Shown: positions 9,408 to 18,444, counted from the stretch's first letter. The stretch: DNA of 64,000 nt from Bacillus sp. CGMCC 1.16541 (GCF_003184905.1 NZ_QFRU01000027.1:1-64000); one strand, 5' to 3'. Numbers and translations are program-made. The notes: generated by a model from the letters alone, not told the origin.

Positions 9408-10250
9408 ATGAGTATAAAAACACAAAAAACCATTCGTCTAACACTATCATACGCTGTTATTTTCGTAATGTTTGCTATTATCTTATACCCTATCCTTTGG
9501 ATTGTAGGTTCTTCGTTAAATCCTGGGGATAGCTTGTCTGGATCAAGTATGATTCCAGAAAATGCAACGTTCAAACACTATGCAGCTTTGTTTGATACAA
9601 GCCAAAGTAACTATCTAATTTGGTACGCAAATTCGTTAAAGATTAGTATTTTAACAATGATTTTCTCGCTCATTTTAGTTAGCTTAACAGCGTACTCGTT
9701 TTCGCGTTATCGCTTTATTGGGAGAAAAAATGGGTTACTAACATTTTTAATTCTACAAATGATTCCGAACTTCGCAGCATTAATCGCGATTTTCGTCTTA
9801 GCAACTGTAACAAGATTAGTCGATACACACCTTGGGTTAATTTTAATCTATGTAGGTGGAGCGATTCCGATGAATACATGGCTAATGAAAGGATATTTAG
9901 ATACGATTCCGAAAGAATTAGATGAGTCAGCTAAAATGGACGGAGCGGGTCACTTACGTATCTTCTTCCAGATCGTCATGCCTTTAGCAAAGCCAATCAT
10001 TGCTGTTATCGCATTATTTACGTTCACAGCACCATTTGGAGATTTCATCTTAGCGAAAGTATTACTTCGTTCAGCAGAAAACTATACGTTAGCTGTTGGT
10101 CTCTATGACATGATTTCAAAACAATTTGGTAACCAGTTTACAGCCTTCGCTGCAGGCTCTGTACTAATTGCAGTACCGATTGCTCTCTTATTCTTAGCTT
10201 GTCAAAAATATTTCATTTCAGGTTTGACGGCTGGAGGTACGAAGGGATAA
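9408..10250 (+). CDS. malG: Maltodextrin ABC transporter permease MalG
   Basis: Second permease subunit, 280 residues, about six membrane segments, with the EAA loop ELDESAKMDGAGHLRIFFQIVMPLAKP near residue 170. It starts two bases after the malF stop codon, and its ribosome binding site lies inside the end of malF (AAGAGGA), so the two genes are probably translationally coupled. Together with MalF it forms the channel that takes up maltodextrins captured by MalE. Confidence 0.95.
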   Translation: MSIKTQKTIRLTLSYAVIFVMFAIILYPILWIVGSSLNPGDSLSGSSMIPENATFKHYAALFDTSQSNYLIWYANSLKISILTMIFSLILVSLTAYSFSRYRFIGRKNGLLTFLILQMIPNFAALIAIFVLATVTRLVDTHLGLILIYVGGAIPMNTWLMKGYLDTIPKELDESAKMDGAGHLRIFFQIVMPLAKPIIAVIALFTFTAPFGDFILAKVLLRSAENYTLAVGLYDMISKQFGNQFTAFAAGSVLIAVPIALLFLACQKYFISGLTAGGTKG

Positions 10251-10290
10251 TCTAGGAGAGGTAAATAATTTGTTAAAGGAGGAGAATACG

Positions 10291-11826
10291 GTGAGAGGTA
10301 AACGAGTTTTGGCTCTGTTGCTACTCCCGTTTCTTCTTTTTTACAGCCTTCCTGTGCAGGCCGTTGAAAAAGAAGATCGAACGTGGCAAGATGAAATGAT
10401 TTATTTTATTATGGTAGATCGGTTTAGTAATGGAAACCAAAAGAATGACATTGAAGTTAATGTCGATGATCCAAAAGCTTATCATGGTGGAGACCTTGAA
10501 GGTGTAATACAAAAACTTGATTACATTAAGGAAATGGGCTTTACAGCTATTTGGTTAACACCTATTTTTAAAAATGAAGGTAAAGGCTATCATGGCTATT
10601 GGACAGAAGATTTTTATGAAGTAGAAGAACACTTTGGAACAAAAGAAGACGTAAAGAAATTAGTGGAAGAAGCTCATAAGCGTGATATGAAGGTCATTTT
10701 AGATTTTGTGGTGAATCATGTGGGCTACAATCATCCATGGCTAAATGATCCTGACAAAGCTGATTGGTTTCATGAACAAAAAGAGATTGCGAACTGGGAT
10801 AGTCAAGAAGAAGTAGAAAATGGTTGGATTTACGGTCTTCCGGATTTGAATCAAGAAAATCCTGAAGTGAGAAAGTATTTACTTGATGTGGCAAAATGGT
10901 GGATTAAAGAAACAGACATTGATGGCTATCGCCTTGATACGGTTAAACACGTTCCAAAAGAGTTTTGGACGGAGTTTTCAAAAGAAGTAAAAAGTGTGAA
11001 GGAAGACTTCTTTCTATTAGGAGAAGTTTGGCATAATGATCCACGTTATATCGCTAAATATAATAAAGCAGGTATTGATGCGTTCGTCGATTTTCCACTT
11101 TATGAACAAGTTTCCACGACGTTTAGTAAAGTAGATCAATCGCAGCAAAATCCATATGATGTTTGGAAGCGCAACCAAGCTTACTATGAAAATCCTTATC
11201 TATTAGGAACATTCATTGACAATCATGATACCGTTCGATTTACAAGAAAAGCATTGCAAAACAAACAGCATCCGGGAGCACGAACAAAGCAAGCGTTATC
11301 ATATTTATATACTTCTCCTGGTATTCCGATTGTTTATTATGGAACGGAAATTGCCTTAGATGGTGGAGAAGATCCTGACAACAGACGATTAATGGATTTT
11401 CGAACAGATAAAGAAGTCATTGATTACGTCACAAAGTTGGCTGAATTACGAACAGAATTACCATCTTTAACAAGAGGAACATTTGATTTACTATATGAGA
11501 AGAATGGCATGGCTCTTTATCAACGAACATATAAAGATGAGACGACTGTTGTAGCGATTAATAATACATCATCTACACAGGTTGTTGATTTATCAGAAGA
11601 TGAATTTGGTCAAGACAAGCAATTAAAAGGGTTGCTTGAAGAAGATGTCATTCGACCAGTAGATGGACAATATAAAGTCGCATTGGATCGTGAAATGGCA
11701 AACGTATACGTAGTGACGGATAAAACAGGCTTAAACACGCCTTATATTATCGCATTAGTACTTGTATATGTATCGTTTGGTTTGTTTTTATTTTTTGCAC
11801 GTAAACGCCGTAAGAAAGTGTCATAG
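10291..11826 (+). CDS. Membrane-anchored extracellular alpha-amylase (GH13, BaqA/GH13_45-like)
   Basis: Secreted endo-acting alpha-amylase of 511 residues. I chose the GTG start at 10291, six bases after AAAGGAGGAG; an in-frame TTG at 10270 lies upstream of that site. A signal peptide (RGKRVLALLLLPFLLFYSLPVQA) is followed by the GH13 barrel with catalytic Asp216 (DGYRLDTVKH), Glu245 (GEVWHND) and Asp313 (FIDNHDTVRF). An LPDL segment near 183-186 and a paired Trp-Trp at 203-204 are signatures described for the Bacillus aquimaris BaqA / Anoxybacillus ASKA group (GH13_45). The last 30 residues form a transmembrane helix followed by RKRRKK, so the enzyme should stay on the outer face of the membrane and feed MalE with dextrins. 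It is in the mal operon, 40 bases behind malG. Confidence 0.92.
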   Translation: MRGKRVLALLLLPFLLFYSLPVQAVEKEDRTWQDEMIYFIMVDRFSNGNQKNDIEVNVDDPKAYHGGDLEGVIQKLDYIKEMGFTAIWLTPIFKNEGKGYHGYWTEDFYEVEEHFGTKEDVKKLVEEAHKRDMKVILDFVVNHVGYNHPWLNDPDKADWFHEQKEIANWDSQEEVENGWIYGLPDLNQENPEVRKYLLDVAKWWIKETDIDGYRLDTVKHVPKEFWTEFSKEVKSVKEDFFLLGEVWHNDPRYIAKYNKAGIDAFVDFPLYEQVSTTFSKVDQSQQNPYDVWKRNQAYYENPYLLGTFIDNHDTVRFTRKALQNKQHPGARTKQALSYLYTSPGIPIVYYGTEIALDGGEDPDNRRLMDFRTDKEVIDYVTKLAELRTELPSLTRGTFDLLYEKNGMALYQRTYKDETTVVAINNTSSTQVVDLSEDEFGQDKQLKGLLEEDVIRPVDGQYKVALDREMANVYVVTDKTGLNTPYIIALVLVYVSFGLFLFFARKRRKKVS

Positions 11827-11845
11827 ATTGTATGTTTCGCATTCT

Positions 11846-11860
11846 GTGACGCTTTGTCAC
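11846..11860 (+). terminator. Weak hairpin after the amylase gene
   Basis: GTGAC (11846-11850) pairs with GTCAC (11856-11860) around GCTTT. No T-run follows directly. It could slow transcription before malR but is not a convincing terminator. The rest of the 200-base gap to malR is AT-rich, with a TATGAT (11990-11995) but no good partner -35. Confidence 0.3.
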
Positions 11861-12028
11861 GGATCTTATTTAAGCATAAGTGCACTTTTTTGTATCCGTT
11901 TTCAATGAGCTGAATAAAAGAGTAGAGATAAAGGTTCTCATCTTGTAAAATTGTGTAAAATTAGTCAGCTTACATTTTAAAAAACGTGATATGATTAAAA
12001 CGGCAACGTAGGGAAAGGGGGATTACGT

Positions 12029-13069
12029 ATGGGTGTTACAATTAAAGATGTGGCAAGCTTAGCAAATGTTGCACCTTCGACTGTATCAAGAGTCATTGCG
12101 AATAGTTCACGTATTAGCGAAAAAACAAAGAAGCGTGTACGTTCGGCAATGGAGGAGCTAGGGTATCATCCTAATATCATTGCAAGAAGTTTAGCTAATA
12201 AATCAACGCAAGCAATTGGACTGGTTATGCCAAGTTCTGCAGATAAAGTGTTTCAAAATCCGTTTTTCCCAGAAGTGTTAAGAGGGATTAGTACCGGTGC
12301 ACATGAAAAAAAGCAAGCGCTTTACATGTCTACAGGAGAAACAGAGGACGAAATCTTTCAAGAAGTTGTACAAATGGTTCAAGGTAGACGAGTAGACGGT
12401 CTTATTCTTCTTTACTCAAAAGTTGATGATCAAGTTTTAACGTACCTTCAAGAACGTGATATTCCTTTTGTGGTAGTAGGGAAACCTTACAAAGATAATG
12501 ATTGCATCACATATGTAGATAATGACAATTTCGGAGCGGGTCGTGAAGCAACTGAATACTTAATTAACCTAGGTCATGAAAACATTGCATTTATCGGTGG
12601 AAGTCTTCAGCTCGTTGTAACGATTGATCGTTTAACAGGCTACGACAAAGCGATTCAAAATGCAGGATTAACATACCGTGACGAATATGTTGTACATGAA
12701 GAGTTTTTACAACGCGGTGGTAAAGAGGCGGTCTATGAGTTAATGTCACTAAAAGACCGACCAACAGCTCTTGTTGTGGCAGATGATTTGATGGCGCTTG
12801 GAGTACTGAATACATTAGATGAAATGGGTATCTCTGTTCCAGAAGATATTTCGGTTATTAGCTTTAATAATGTGTTGATTTCAGAACTGGCAAGACCAGC
12901 TTTAACATCTGTTAACATCAATATTTTTGAACTTGGTTATCAAGCCATTCGTAGTTTAATCGATAAAATTGAAAGCCCTTACCATCTTGTGAAACAAATT
13001 CGTATTCCACATGAAATTGTTGAGAGGCAGTCATGTAAACGAATTAAGAAAGAGAGCATGATGTCATAA
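12029..13069 (+). CDS. malR: LacI-family regulator of maltose/maltodextrin genes (MalR)
   Basis: 346-residue LacI/GalR-family repressor. The N-terminal 60 residues are the DNA-binding helix-turn-helix plus hinge helix (TIKDVASLANVAPSTVSRVIANSSRISEKT...RSLANKSTQAIGLVMP). The rest is a periplasmic-binding-protein-like effector domain. It closes the mal cluster, so the near-palindromic AACGTT boxes at 6410-6646 and 8022-8033 are its likely operators, shared or in competition with CcpA. The start follows AAAGGGGGA. The effector is probably maltose or a maltodextrin, by analogy with MalR of other Firmicutes. Confidence 0.9.
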   Translation: MGVTIKDVASLANVAPSTVSRVIANSSRISEKTKKRVRSAMEELGYHPNIIARSLANKSTQAIGLVMPSSADKVFQNPFFPEVLRGISTGAHEKKQALYMSTGETEDEIFQEVVQMVQGRRVDGLILLYSKVDDQVLTYLQERDIPFVVVGKPYKDNDCITYVDNDNFGAGREATEYLINLGHENIAFIGGSLQLVVTIDRLTGYDKAIQNAGLTYRDEYVVHEEFLQRGGKEAVYELMSLKDRPTALVVADDLMALGVLNTLDEMGISVPEDISVISFNNVLISELARPALTSVNINIFELGYQAIRSLIDKIESPYHLVKQIRIPHEIVERQSCKRIKKESMMS

Positions 13070-13083
13070 AAAGAGTAATGTCT

Positions 13084-13130
13084 AGAACTCCACTTTCCAC
13101 GATACTGTAGAAAGATGGAGTTCTTTTGTT
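13084..13130 (+). terminator. malR terminator
   Basis: AGAACTCCA (13084-13092) pairs with TGGAGTTCT (13116-13124); an inner CTTTC/GAAAG extends the stem, and TTTGTTTTTG follows. The T-rich tail doubles as the -35 region of the next promoter. Confidence 0.85.
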
Positions 13131-13152
13131 TTTGTTCGTAAGGGAAGGGTAT
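13128..13152 (+). promoter_or_regulatory. Sigma-B-type promoter of the stress dehydrogenase
   Basis: GTTTTT (13128-13133), a 13-base spacer and a perfect GGGTAT (13147-13152) fit the general-stress sigma-B consensus GTTTAA-N12-15-GGGTAT. No sigma-A promoter of similar quality is seen in this gap. Confidence 0.75.
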
Positions 13153-13211
13153 ACGTGTAAAGAGGAAAGCCATAATAACAGGTGACATTAACTGATAGAG
13201 GAGCGGGTCAT

Positions 13212-14084
13212 ATGAGTAACCAAAATCAGCAGCAAGCGAAAACATTTCCACCTCAACATCAAACGAAACAACCTGGTATAGAATCAGAAATGACGCCAAA
13301 ACCAACTTCGATGAGTAACACGTATAAGGGTAGCGGAAAGCTAGCTAACAAAGTAGCCATTATTACTGGCGGAGACAGCGGAATCGGCCGGGCTGTTGCT
13401 TATCACTATGCAGTAGAAGGGGCAAACGTTGTTCTTACGTATTTAGATGAACATGGTGATGCGGAAGAAACGAAGCAACAAGTAGAGAGCTTAGGAGCAC
13501 AGTGTTTACTTTTATCAGGAGATATAGGTGACGAAGCATTTTGTCAAGAGGTCGTCAAAAAGACGATGCAGCAGTTTGGGCAACTTGATATTTTAGTGAA
13601 CAATGCAGCAGAACAACATCCACAAGAAAGTATCTTACATATTTCAGCAGAGCAGTTGCAAAAAACGTTTCAAACCAATGTATTCTCATTTTTCTATTTA
13701 ACAAAAGCAGCTCTTCCACACCTTAAACAAGGAAGTTCAATTATTAATACTGCTTCTGTTACGGCGTATCAAGGGAATGAACAATTACTCGATTATTCAT
13801 CAACAAAAGGGGCAATCGTTGCTTTTACACGTTCACTTTCTAAATCACTAGTAAGTCAAGGTATTCGTGTGAATGGTGTTGCCCCAGGTCCTATTTGGAC
13901 GCCACTTATTCCGTCAACCTTTTCAAGTGAAAAAGTGTCGACGTTTGGTGCCAATACTCCGATGAAGCGTGCCGGTCAACCAAATGAAGTGGCAACAAGT
14001 TATGTATTCTTAGCAAGTGAAGATTCCGCTTATATAACGGGACAAATGATGCATGTAAACGGTGGAACCCCTGTTAACGGTTAA
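13212..14084 (+). CDS. Short-chain dehydrogenase/reductase, general-stress type (YdaD/YhxC-like)
   Basis: NAD(P)-dependent oxidoreductase of 290 residues. The start at 13212 has GAGGAG at eight bases, and the extra upstream codons of the open frame are discarded. A polar Gln-rich N-terminus of about 45 residues (QNQQQAKTFPPQHQTKQPG) precedes the Rossmann fold, as in the B. subtilis YdaD/YhxC group. The nucleotide motif TGGDSGIG and catalytic YSSTK are intact. The sigma-B-type promoter upstream fits the known stress control of that group. The substrate is unknown. A very strong terminator follows. Confidence 0.88.
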   Translation: MSNQNQQQAKTFPPQHQTKQPGIESEMTPKPTSMSNTYKGSGKLANKVAIITGGDSGIGRAVAYHYAVEGANVVLTYLDEHGDAEETKQQVESLGAQCLLLSGDIGDEAFCQEVVKKTMQQFGQLDILVNNAAEQHPQESILHISAEQLQKTFQTNVFSFFYLTKAALPHLKQGSSIINTASVTAYQGNEQLLDYSSTKGAIVAFTRSLSKSLVSQGIRVNGVAPGPIWTPLIPSTFSSEKVSTFGANTPMKRAGQPNEVATSYVFLASEDSAYITGQMMHVNGGTPVNG

Positions 14085-14094
14085 GTTAAGTTAT

Positions 14095-14141
14095 CTAGAA
14101 AAAGAGACATAACGAAAGAAGCGTTATGTCTCTTTTTCTAG
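14095..14141. terminator. Strong bidirectional terminator between the dehydrogenase and yajQ
   Basis: A perfect 20-base stem (14095-14114 with 14122-14141) around a 7-base loop. One arm contains AAAAAGAGA and the other TCTCTTTTT, giving a T-run in both directions for the two convergent genes. Confidence 0.92.
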
Positions 14142-14157
14142 GTGTAACCTCAATTCC

Positions 14158-14649
14158 TTATCGATAGTTAATAAATTGAACATCGATTGGTAAGTCTAGT
14201 TCACGAACACCAGCAATGACAGCTTGAAGGTCATCACGGCTTTTTGCTGAAACGCGCACTTGATCATCTTGAACTTGGCTTTTTACTTTTAACTTACTGT
14301 TTTTAATCATCGTATTTATCTTTTTGGCGTTATCTTTGTCGATTCCTTGCACAAGTTTGCCACGTTGACGTACGGTACCACCTGATGCATTTTCTACTTT
14401 TCCATATGAAATGTTTTTCGTTGGAACCCCACGCTTAATAAGCTTAGACACTAATACATCTTTTAGTTGGTCCAATTTAAACTCATCATCTGAAACAAGT
14501 ACAAGTTCTTCTTTATCAAGCGAAATATCACTTTTACTTCCTTTGAAGTCATAACGAGTTTTAATTTCTTTTAACGCGATTGTAATGCCATTCTTCACTT
14601 CTTCTAAATCAACTTTTGAGACAATATCAAATGAACTTTCTTTTGCCAT
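14158..14649 (-). CDS. yajQ: YajQ-family nucleotide/c-di-GMP-binding protein (YitK)
   Basis: Small soluble protein of 163 residues made of two ferredoxin-like domains. It begins [21 protein letters not shown] and ends with the typical [12 protein letters not shown]. The ATG at 14649 has GGAGG at good spacing; the longer frame to 14748 lacks support. YajQ homologues bind nucleotides, and in some bacteria cyclic di-GMP; the function in Bacillaceae is not settled. It sits next to the S1-domain gene as yitK does next to yitL in B. subtilis, here divergently oriented. Confidence 0.93.
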   Translation of the reverse strand: MAKESSFDIVSKVDLEEVKNGITIALKEIKTRYDFKGSKSDISLDKEELVLVSDDEFKLDQLKDVLVSKLIKRGVPTKNISYGKVENASGGTVRQRGKLVQGIDKDNAKKINTMIKNSKLKVKSQVQDDQVRVSAKSRDDLQAVIAGVRELDLPIDVQFINYR

Positions 14650-14918
14650 TGTAAAACCTCCGATATGTAACATTTTCTTGCTTTCATTATAGACAAATTT
14701 AAAACACTCTACAACTAATGTTGAATAGAAGTCAACAAATTGATACAATACAAGTTATGGCTTTTATTCCATAGTACGTTATTCGTATAAAGAAATAAGA
14801 GTAGTAAAGATCGGTTATGAAGACTATGGCAATGGATGAATAGGTATATTAAAAATAAAAATAGCTTAACTAGGTAATGAAGAATATGTTACTTAGATGA
14901 AAGGATTCGATCATAGTA

Positions 14919-15776
14919 ATGATAAAAGCAGGATATAAAGAACGGTTAAAAGTCGTTCGCCAAACACAGATTGGCTATATGTTAAGTGGAGGCTTTAACG
15001 AAGAAATTTTACTTCATAAGAATGAAGTGACAAAGGAATTAGAAGAAGGAGAAGAAGTAGAAGTATTTCTCTATACTGACCAACAAGGTCGTTTAACGGC
15101 TACAATGCATGTTCCGTTTATTGAAGAAGGCACATATGAGTGGTTAGAGGTTGTGGATGTTGATCCGAAAATTGGTGTATTTGTTTATATGGGAATTAAC
15201 AAAGATTTGTTTATCGGTGAGACAGATTTACCACCTCTTAAAAGCTTGTGGCCAAAAAAGGGCGATAAGCTGTATTGTACAATGAAAGTAACAAATAGTG
15301 GGAAAATGTACGGGAAAATCGCAACAGAAGAAGTTATGAAAACTCTTAAAGTCGATGCGCCTAGAGAGTTGTTTAATCGTGAAATTGAAGGCCGTATTTA
15401 TCGTGTATTACGAGTAGGTTCTTCGTTCATTACAGAAGAAGGCTACTTAGGATTTATTCATGAGTCACAACGAAAAGAAGAACCGAATCTAGGTGCACTA
15501 GTAACTGCACGTGTCATTGATGTGAAAGAAGATGGAACAATCAATTTGTCACTTATCCCACGTAAACAAGACAGCATGGACACGGATGCCCAAGAGCTTT
15601 ACGACTACATGGAAAGTCGTGGTGGAGCGATGCCGTTTTGGGATAAAAGTTATCCAGAAGATATTCGCTCACGCTTTAACATGAGTAAAGCAGCTTTCAA
15701 ACGAGCACTTGGTAAGTTAATGAAAGAAGGAAAAGTGTACCAAGAAGAAGGATGGACATACTTTAAACGCGACTAA
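14919..15776 (+). CDS. cvfB: S1-domain RNA-binding protein CvfB/YitL
   Basis: A 285-residue protein of the CvfB family. Three S1-like OB-fold units span about residues 1-215 (for example GYLGFIHESQRKEEPNLGALVTARVIDVKEDGTINLSL), followed by a C-terminal winged helix (FNMSKAAFKRALGKLMKEGKVYQEEGW). CvfB binds RNA and affects virulence-factor expression in Staphylococcus; in Bacillus its targets are unknown. The start is less certain than most: the AAAGGA before the ATG is about 13 bases away. A Rho-independent terminator follows. Confidence 0.9.
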   Translation: MIKAGYKERLKVVRQTQIGYMLSGGFNEEILLHKNEVTKELEEGEEVEVFLYTDQQGRLTATMHVPFIEEGTYEWLEVVDVDPKIGVFVYMGINKDLFIGETDLPPLKSLWPKKGDKLYCTMKVTNSGKMYGKIATEEVMKTLKVDAPRELFNREIEGRIYRVLRVGSSFITEEGYLGFIHESQRKEEPNLGALVTARVIDVKEDGTINLSLIPRKQDSMDTDAQELYDYMESRGGAMPFWDKSYPEDIRSRFNMSKAAFKRALGKLMKEGKVYQEEGWTYFKRD

Positions 15777-15807
15777 TTCCGATTTTGAATAAGAAATAAG
15801 TAAAAAG

Positions 15808-15859
15808 CCCTGCCTCTTTATCCATTTATGTTGATGGAAAATAAAAGGCAGGGTTTTTA
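15808..15859 (+). terminator. cvfB terminator
   Basis: CCCTGCCT (15808-15815) pairs with AGGCAGGG (15846-15853), followed by TTTTTAT. The 30-base loop contains partly complementary AT-rich sequence. Confidence 0.85.
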
Positions 15860-15938
15860 TAGATCTTATTATTTTATCGTTTTTTATAAACGTTGTTGCT
15901 ATCGTTACTAAAATAAATCGAAAAGCAACGAACCTTTT

Positions 15939-16070
15939 TTATAAATGGTCTACTTCTTTAGAATATGAATGCTGTCCGGCTTGACGGCTCTTTTGTTCTT
16001 GCATGTTTTTTTGTTCATGTTTAGCTTGGTTATCTTTTGCTTTTTTATCGTTATCACTTGTTTTTGACAC
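15939..16070 (-). CDS. Small hydrophilic protein, 43 residues (DUF3941-like)
   Basis: A GTG-started frame with AAAGGAG nine bases upstream encodes a very polar, lysine- and glutamine-rich peptide beginning SKTSDNDKKAKDNQAKH and ending SYSKEVDHL. The pattern (TSDNDKK...DN near the start, YSKxxDHL at the end) resembles the small Bacillus proteins grouped as DUF3941, a recollection I could not check. No membrane segment or cysteine is present. It is transcribed in the same direction as the DegV gene, 57 bases behind that gene's start region in the opposite flank, so it is probably its own unit. Function unknown. Confidence 0.7.
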   Translation of the reverse strand: MSKTSDNDKKAKDNQAKHEQKNMQEQKSRQAGQHSYSKEVDHL

Positions 16071-16127
16071 GTGAATACACTCCTTTTTTAAAATAGTGTA
16101 TCCATATGTTGCCCTTGTTGTAAGTGA

Positions 16128-16988
16128 TTATGCGATAATGTCTTCAAGGAAAAATAACGCAATTGTTCCTGGTCCAGCGTGTGAACCAACGGCTGCGCCA
16201 ATTGGATTAATAATAAAAGAGGTACAACCAAATGTTTCTTGAATCATGTGTTTTAGTTGTAAAGCTGTTTCTTCATCATCACCATGACTAATGCCAATTG
16301 TCTGGTCTTTAAAATGTGAACCTCGCTCTTCCATCAGCTCAACCATACGCTTTAATACTTTTTTACGTCCACGTATTTTTTCAATCGGAACTAATTTTCC
16401 GTTTTCTACATGTAGTAAAGGCTTAATGTTTAGTAATCCTCCTACAAATGCAGATGCTTTACTAACCCGGCCACCTTGTGCGAGAAAATCAAGATCATCA
16501 ACTGTAAAGATATGTTGCATATTTGCAGCGTATTTTTTAATTTGTTCACACGTTTCTTCAAATTCTAGCGCTTTTGTAAGTAGTTGTGTTGCGTAGTGAA
16601 CCACAAGTCCTTGACCGAGAGATGCACATTTCGTGTCGATGATTGAAAACTGAAAATCAGGGTATTCAGCTAGTAAATCTTCTCTCATTAACATAGCCGT
16701 TTGGTACGTGCCTGATAATTCCGATGAGAAAGCAATGTAAATACATGAGTCTCCAGACTTTGCAACTTCTTCAAATGCTTCATAAAGGGTAGTTGGAGAT
16801 GCTTGAGATGTTTTAGGCATCGCGCCATTTCGAATCGCATTGTACACTTCTTTTGGTTGAATCGTTTCTAAATCTAGGTACTCTTTATCATTTAAATGAA
16901 CTCGTAAAGGGATACATGAGACATTTTGTTTATGGAAAAATTCTAACGGTAAATCGCTAGCACTATCAGTTAAAATTTTAATTGACAT
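16128..16988 (-). CDS. yitS: DegV-family fatty-acid-binding protein (YitS)
   Basis: Cytosolic DegV/FakB-type protein of 286 residues that binds one fatty acid in a buried pocket; FakB proteins present fatty acids to the kinase FakA. The N-terminal ILTDSASDLP motif and the later TIGISHGD segment are characteristic. The start has AGGAAGG upstream. It lies divergently from yitT, the same neighbours as yitS-yitT in B. subtilis. Which kinase partner it serves cannot be read here. Confidence 0.9.
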   Translation of the reverse strand: MSIKILTDSASDLPLEFFHKQNVSCIPLRVHLNDKEYLDLETIQPKEVYNAIRNGAMPKTSQASPTTLYEAFEEVAKSGDSCIYIAFSSELSGTYQTAMLMREDLLAEYPDFQFSIIDTKCASLGQGLVVHYATQLLTKALEFEETCEQIKKYAANMQHIFTVDDLDFLAQGGRVSKASAFVGGLLNIKPLLHVENGKLVPIEKIRGRKKVLKRMVELMEERGSHFKDQTIGISHGDDEETALQLKHMIQETFGCTSFIINPIGAAVGSHAGPGTIALFFLEDIIA

Positions 16989-17138
16989 ACAAACACCTTC
17001 CTATTACATTTACATGTGGATATGATTAGTTTATAAGTAGTTTAAAAAAAACACAATTTTTCTGTACCTGTTCTTTTTTTATTGAATTAAAACGAACATA
17101 CTAAATGACATAGATGTTAAAAGCAGGAGGTGCATTTG

Positions 17139-17984
17139 TTGATTATTTGGTTAGAAGTGAAGAAATTTGCGGTTGTCATCTTTGGTGCATTATTAAATGC
17201 GATTGCGTTAAACTTGTTTTTAATTCCAGCCAATGTATATGCGAGCGGATTTACTGGAATTGCGCAGTTAATTTCAACAACACTTACAGAGTATACTTCC
17301 TTATCTATTTCGACGGGGATTTTATTATTCCTCTTAAACATTCCTGTCACAATTTTAGGTTGGAAAAAGGTTGGGAAGTCTTTTACGATCTATAGCTTTG
17401 TTAGTGTAGCTGTCACCACTATTTTCTTAGAGCTGATCCCAATTTATCATATGTCTCAAGATATTTTATTAAATGCAGTATTTGGTGGAGTTATTGCCGC
17501 TGTAGGGGTAGGTTTAACCTTAAAATGGGGTGCTTCGACCGGAGGACTAGACATTGTGGCAATGGTATTGTCACGCATGAAAGATAAACCAGTGGGTACA
17601 TATTTCTTTTTATTAAATGCCGTTATTATTACAACAGCAGGGTTGTTATACGGAGGAGAAAAAGCGCTTTATACAATGGTGACACTATATGCTTCTACGC
17701 GCGTTATTGATGCTATTCATACGAGACATGAGAAGCTAACTGCAATGATTGTTACAAAAAAAGCGTCTGATTTAAAACAAGCTATTCATTCAAAACTAGT
17801 TCGAGGAATTACAACGGTACCTGCAAAAGGGGCATTTACAAATGAAGAAAAAGAAATGATGATTATCGTTATTACACGTTATGAACTGTTTGATCTCGAG
17901 CAAATTATAAAAGAAGTAGATCCAAATGCGTTCACAAATATCGTACAAACAACAGGCATCTTTGGTTTCTTTCGAAAAGATTAA
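17139..17984 (+). CDS. yitT: YitT-family membrane protein (DUF161/DUF2179)
   Basis: About 281 residues: five to six membrane segments in the first 170 residues (VVIFGALLNAIALNLFLIPANVYASGFTG), then a soluble C-terminal DUF2179 domain (AMIVTKKASDLKQAIHS...GITTVPAKGAF). I prefer the TTG at 17139, eight bases after AGGAGG. The first possible start, a GTG at 17130, overlaps the ribosome binding site itself. The cellular role of the family is unknown. It is followed at once by a strong terminator. Confidence 0.88.
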   Translation: MIIWLEVKKFAVVIFGALLNAIALNLFLIPANVYASGFTGIAQLISTTLTEYTSLSISTGILLFLLNIPVTILGWKKVGKSFTIYSFVSVAVTTIFLELIPIYHMSQDILLNAVFGGVIAAVGVGLTLKWGASTGGLDIVAMVLSRMKDKPVGTYFFLLNAVIITTAGLLYGGEKALYTMVTLYASTRVIDAIHTRHEKLTAMIVTKKASDLKQAIHSKLVRGITTVPAKGAFTNEEKEMMIIVITRYELFDLEQIIKEVDPNAFTNIVQTTGIFGFFRKD

Positions 17985-18015
17985 AAAAATCACGGGAATC
18001 CCCGTGATTTTTTTA
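17983..18015. terminator. Bidirectional terminator after yitT
   Basis: ATCACGGG (17989-17996) pairs with CCCGTGAT (18001-18008) around a 4-base loop, flanked by seven A and seven T that extend the stem and give T-runs for both convergent units. Confidence 0.92.
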
Positions 18016-18444
18016 TTAAAATTTACGCTCAATTTCTTCAGCCAATTCTTCTACTTGTGCTTTCTCTTCAGGATTTGCTTGATTTTCAGCAAAGTGTAAA
18101 ATTTCTTCAGCAATTTGCATTTGGCCTTGCCCGTTATGATGGGCAGCTTCACTCATGCTCGTCTCATGTTTAGATGTTCCGTAAGCATGATTTAGTGAAT
18201 GATTAAATTGCTTTAATTGTTGCTGCTCTTGTGGAGATGCACTAGCCATTGCTGCTTTTAACATTTCGCTAGACATATCAAGTTGTCCATTGTGATTTTT
18301 AACAGAATCTTTTTGTTCTGCTTTTCGTTCATGAGCATGTTCAAACGAACCCATTTCTTCACGATGTTCTCGAGAAGACGAAGTAACAGCGTCTTTTAAA
18401 CGTTCGACTGCTCCTTTTGCTTGTTCAAAAAGTGATCTTCTCAT
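18016..18444 (-). CDS. Hypothetical hydrophilic protein with an internal duplication (142 residues)
   Basis: No confident family. The N-terminal part (RRSLFEQAKGAVERLKDAV) resembles DUF3813-type Bacillus proteins. The rest carries two similar units of about 35 residues: GQLDMSSEMLKAAMASASPQ (then EQQQLKQF) and GQMQIAEEILHFAENQANPE (then EKAQVEEL), each preceded by an HNG motif. Both are predicted helical and rich in Glu, Gln and Ala. There is no signal peptide. The start codon overlaps the stop of the upstream 51-residue gene (TAATG), so the two are translationally coupled. Function unknown. Confidence 0.7.
   Translation of the reverse strand: MRRSLFEQAKGAVERLKDAVTSSSREHREEMGSFEHAHERKAEQKDSVKNHNGQLDMSSEMLKAAMASASPQEQQQLKQFNHSLNHAYGTSKHETSMSEAAHHNGQGQMQIAEEILHFAENQANPEEKAQVEELAEEIERKF

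Noticed and set aside
11940-12028. Separate promoter for malR
   Set aside because: A TATGAT is present at 11990 but no acceptable -35 at 16-18 bases, so I leave malR expression as read-through or an unrecognised promoter.
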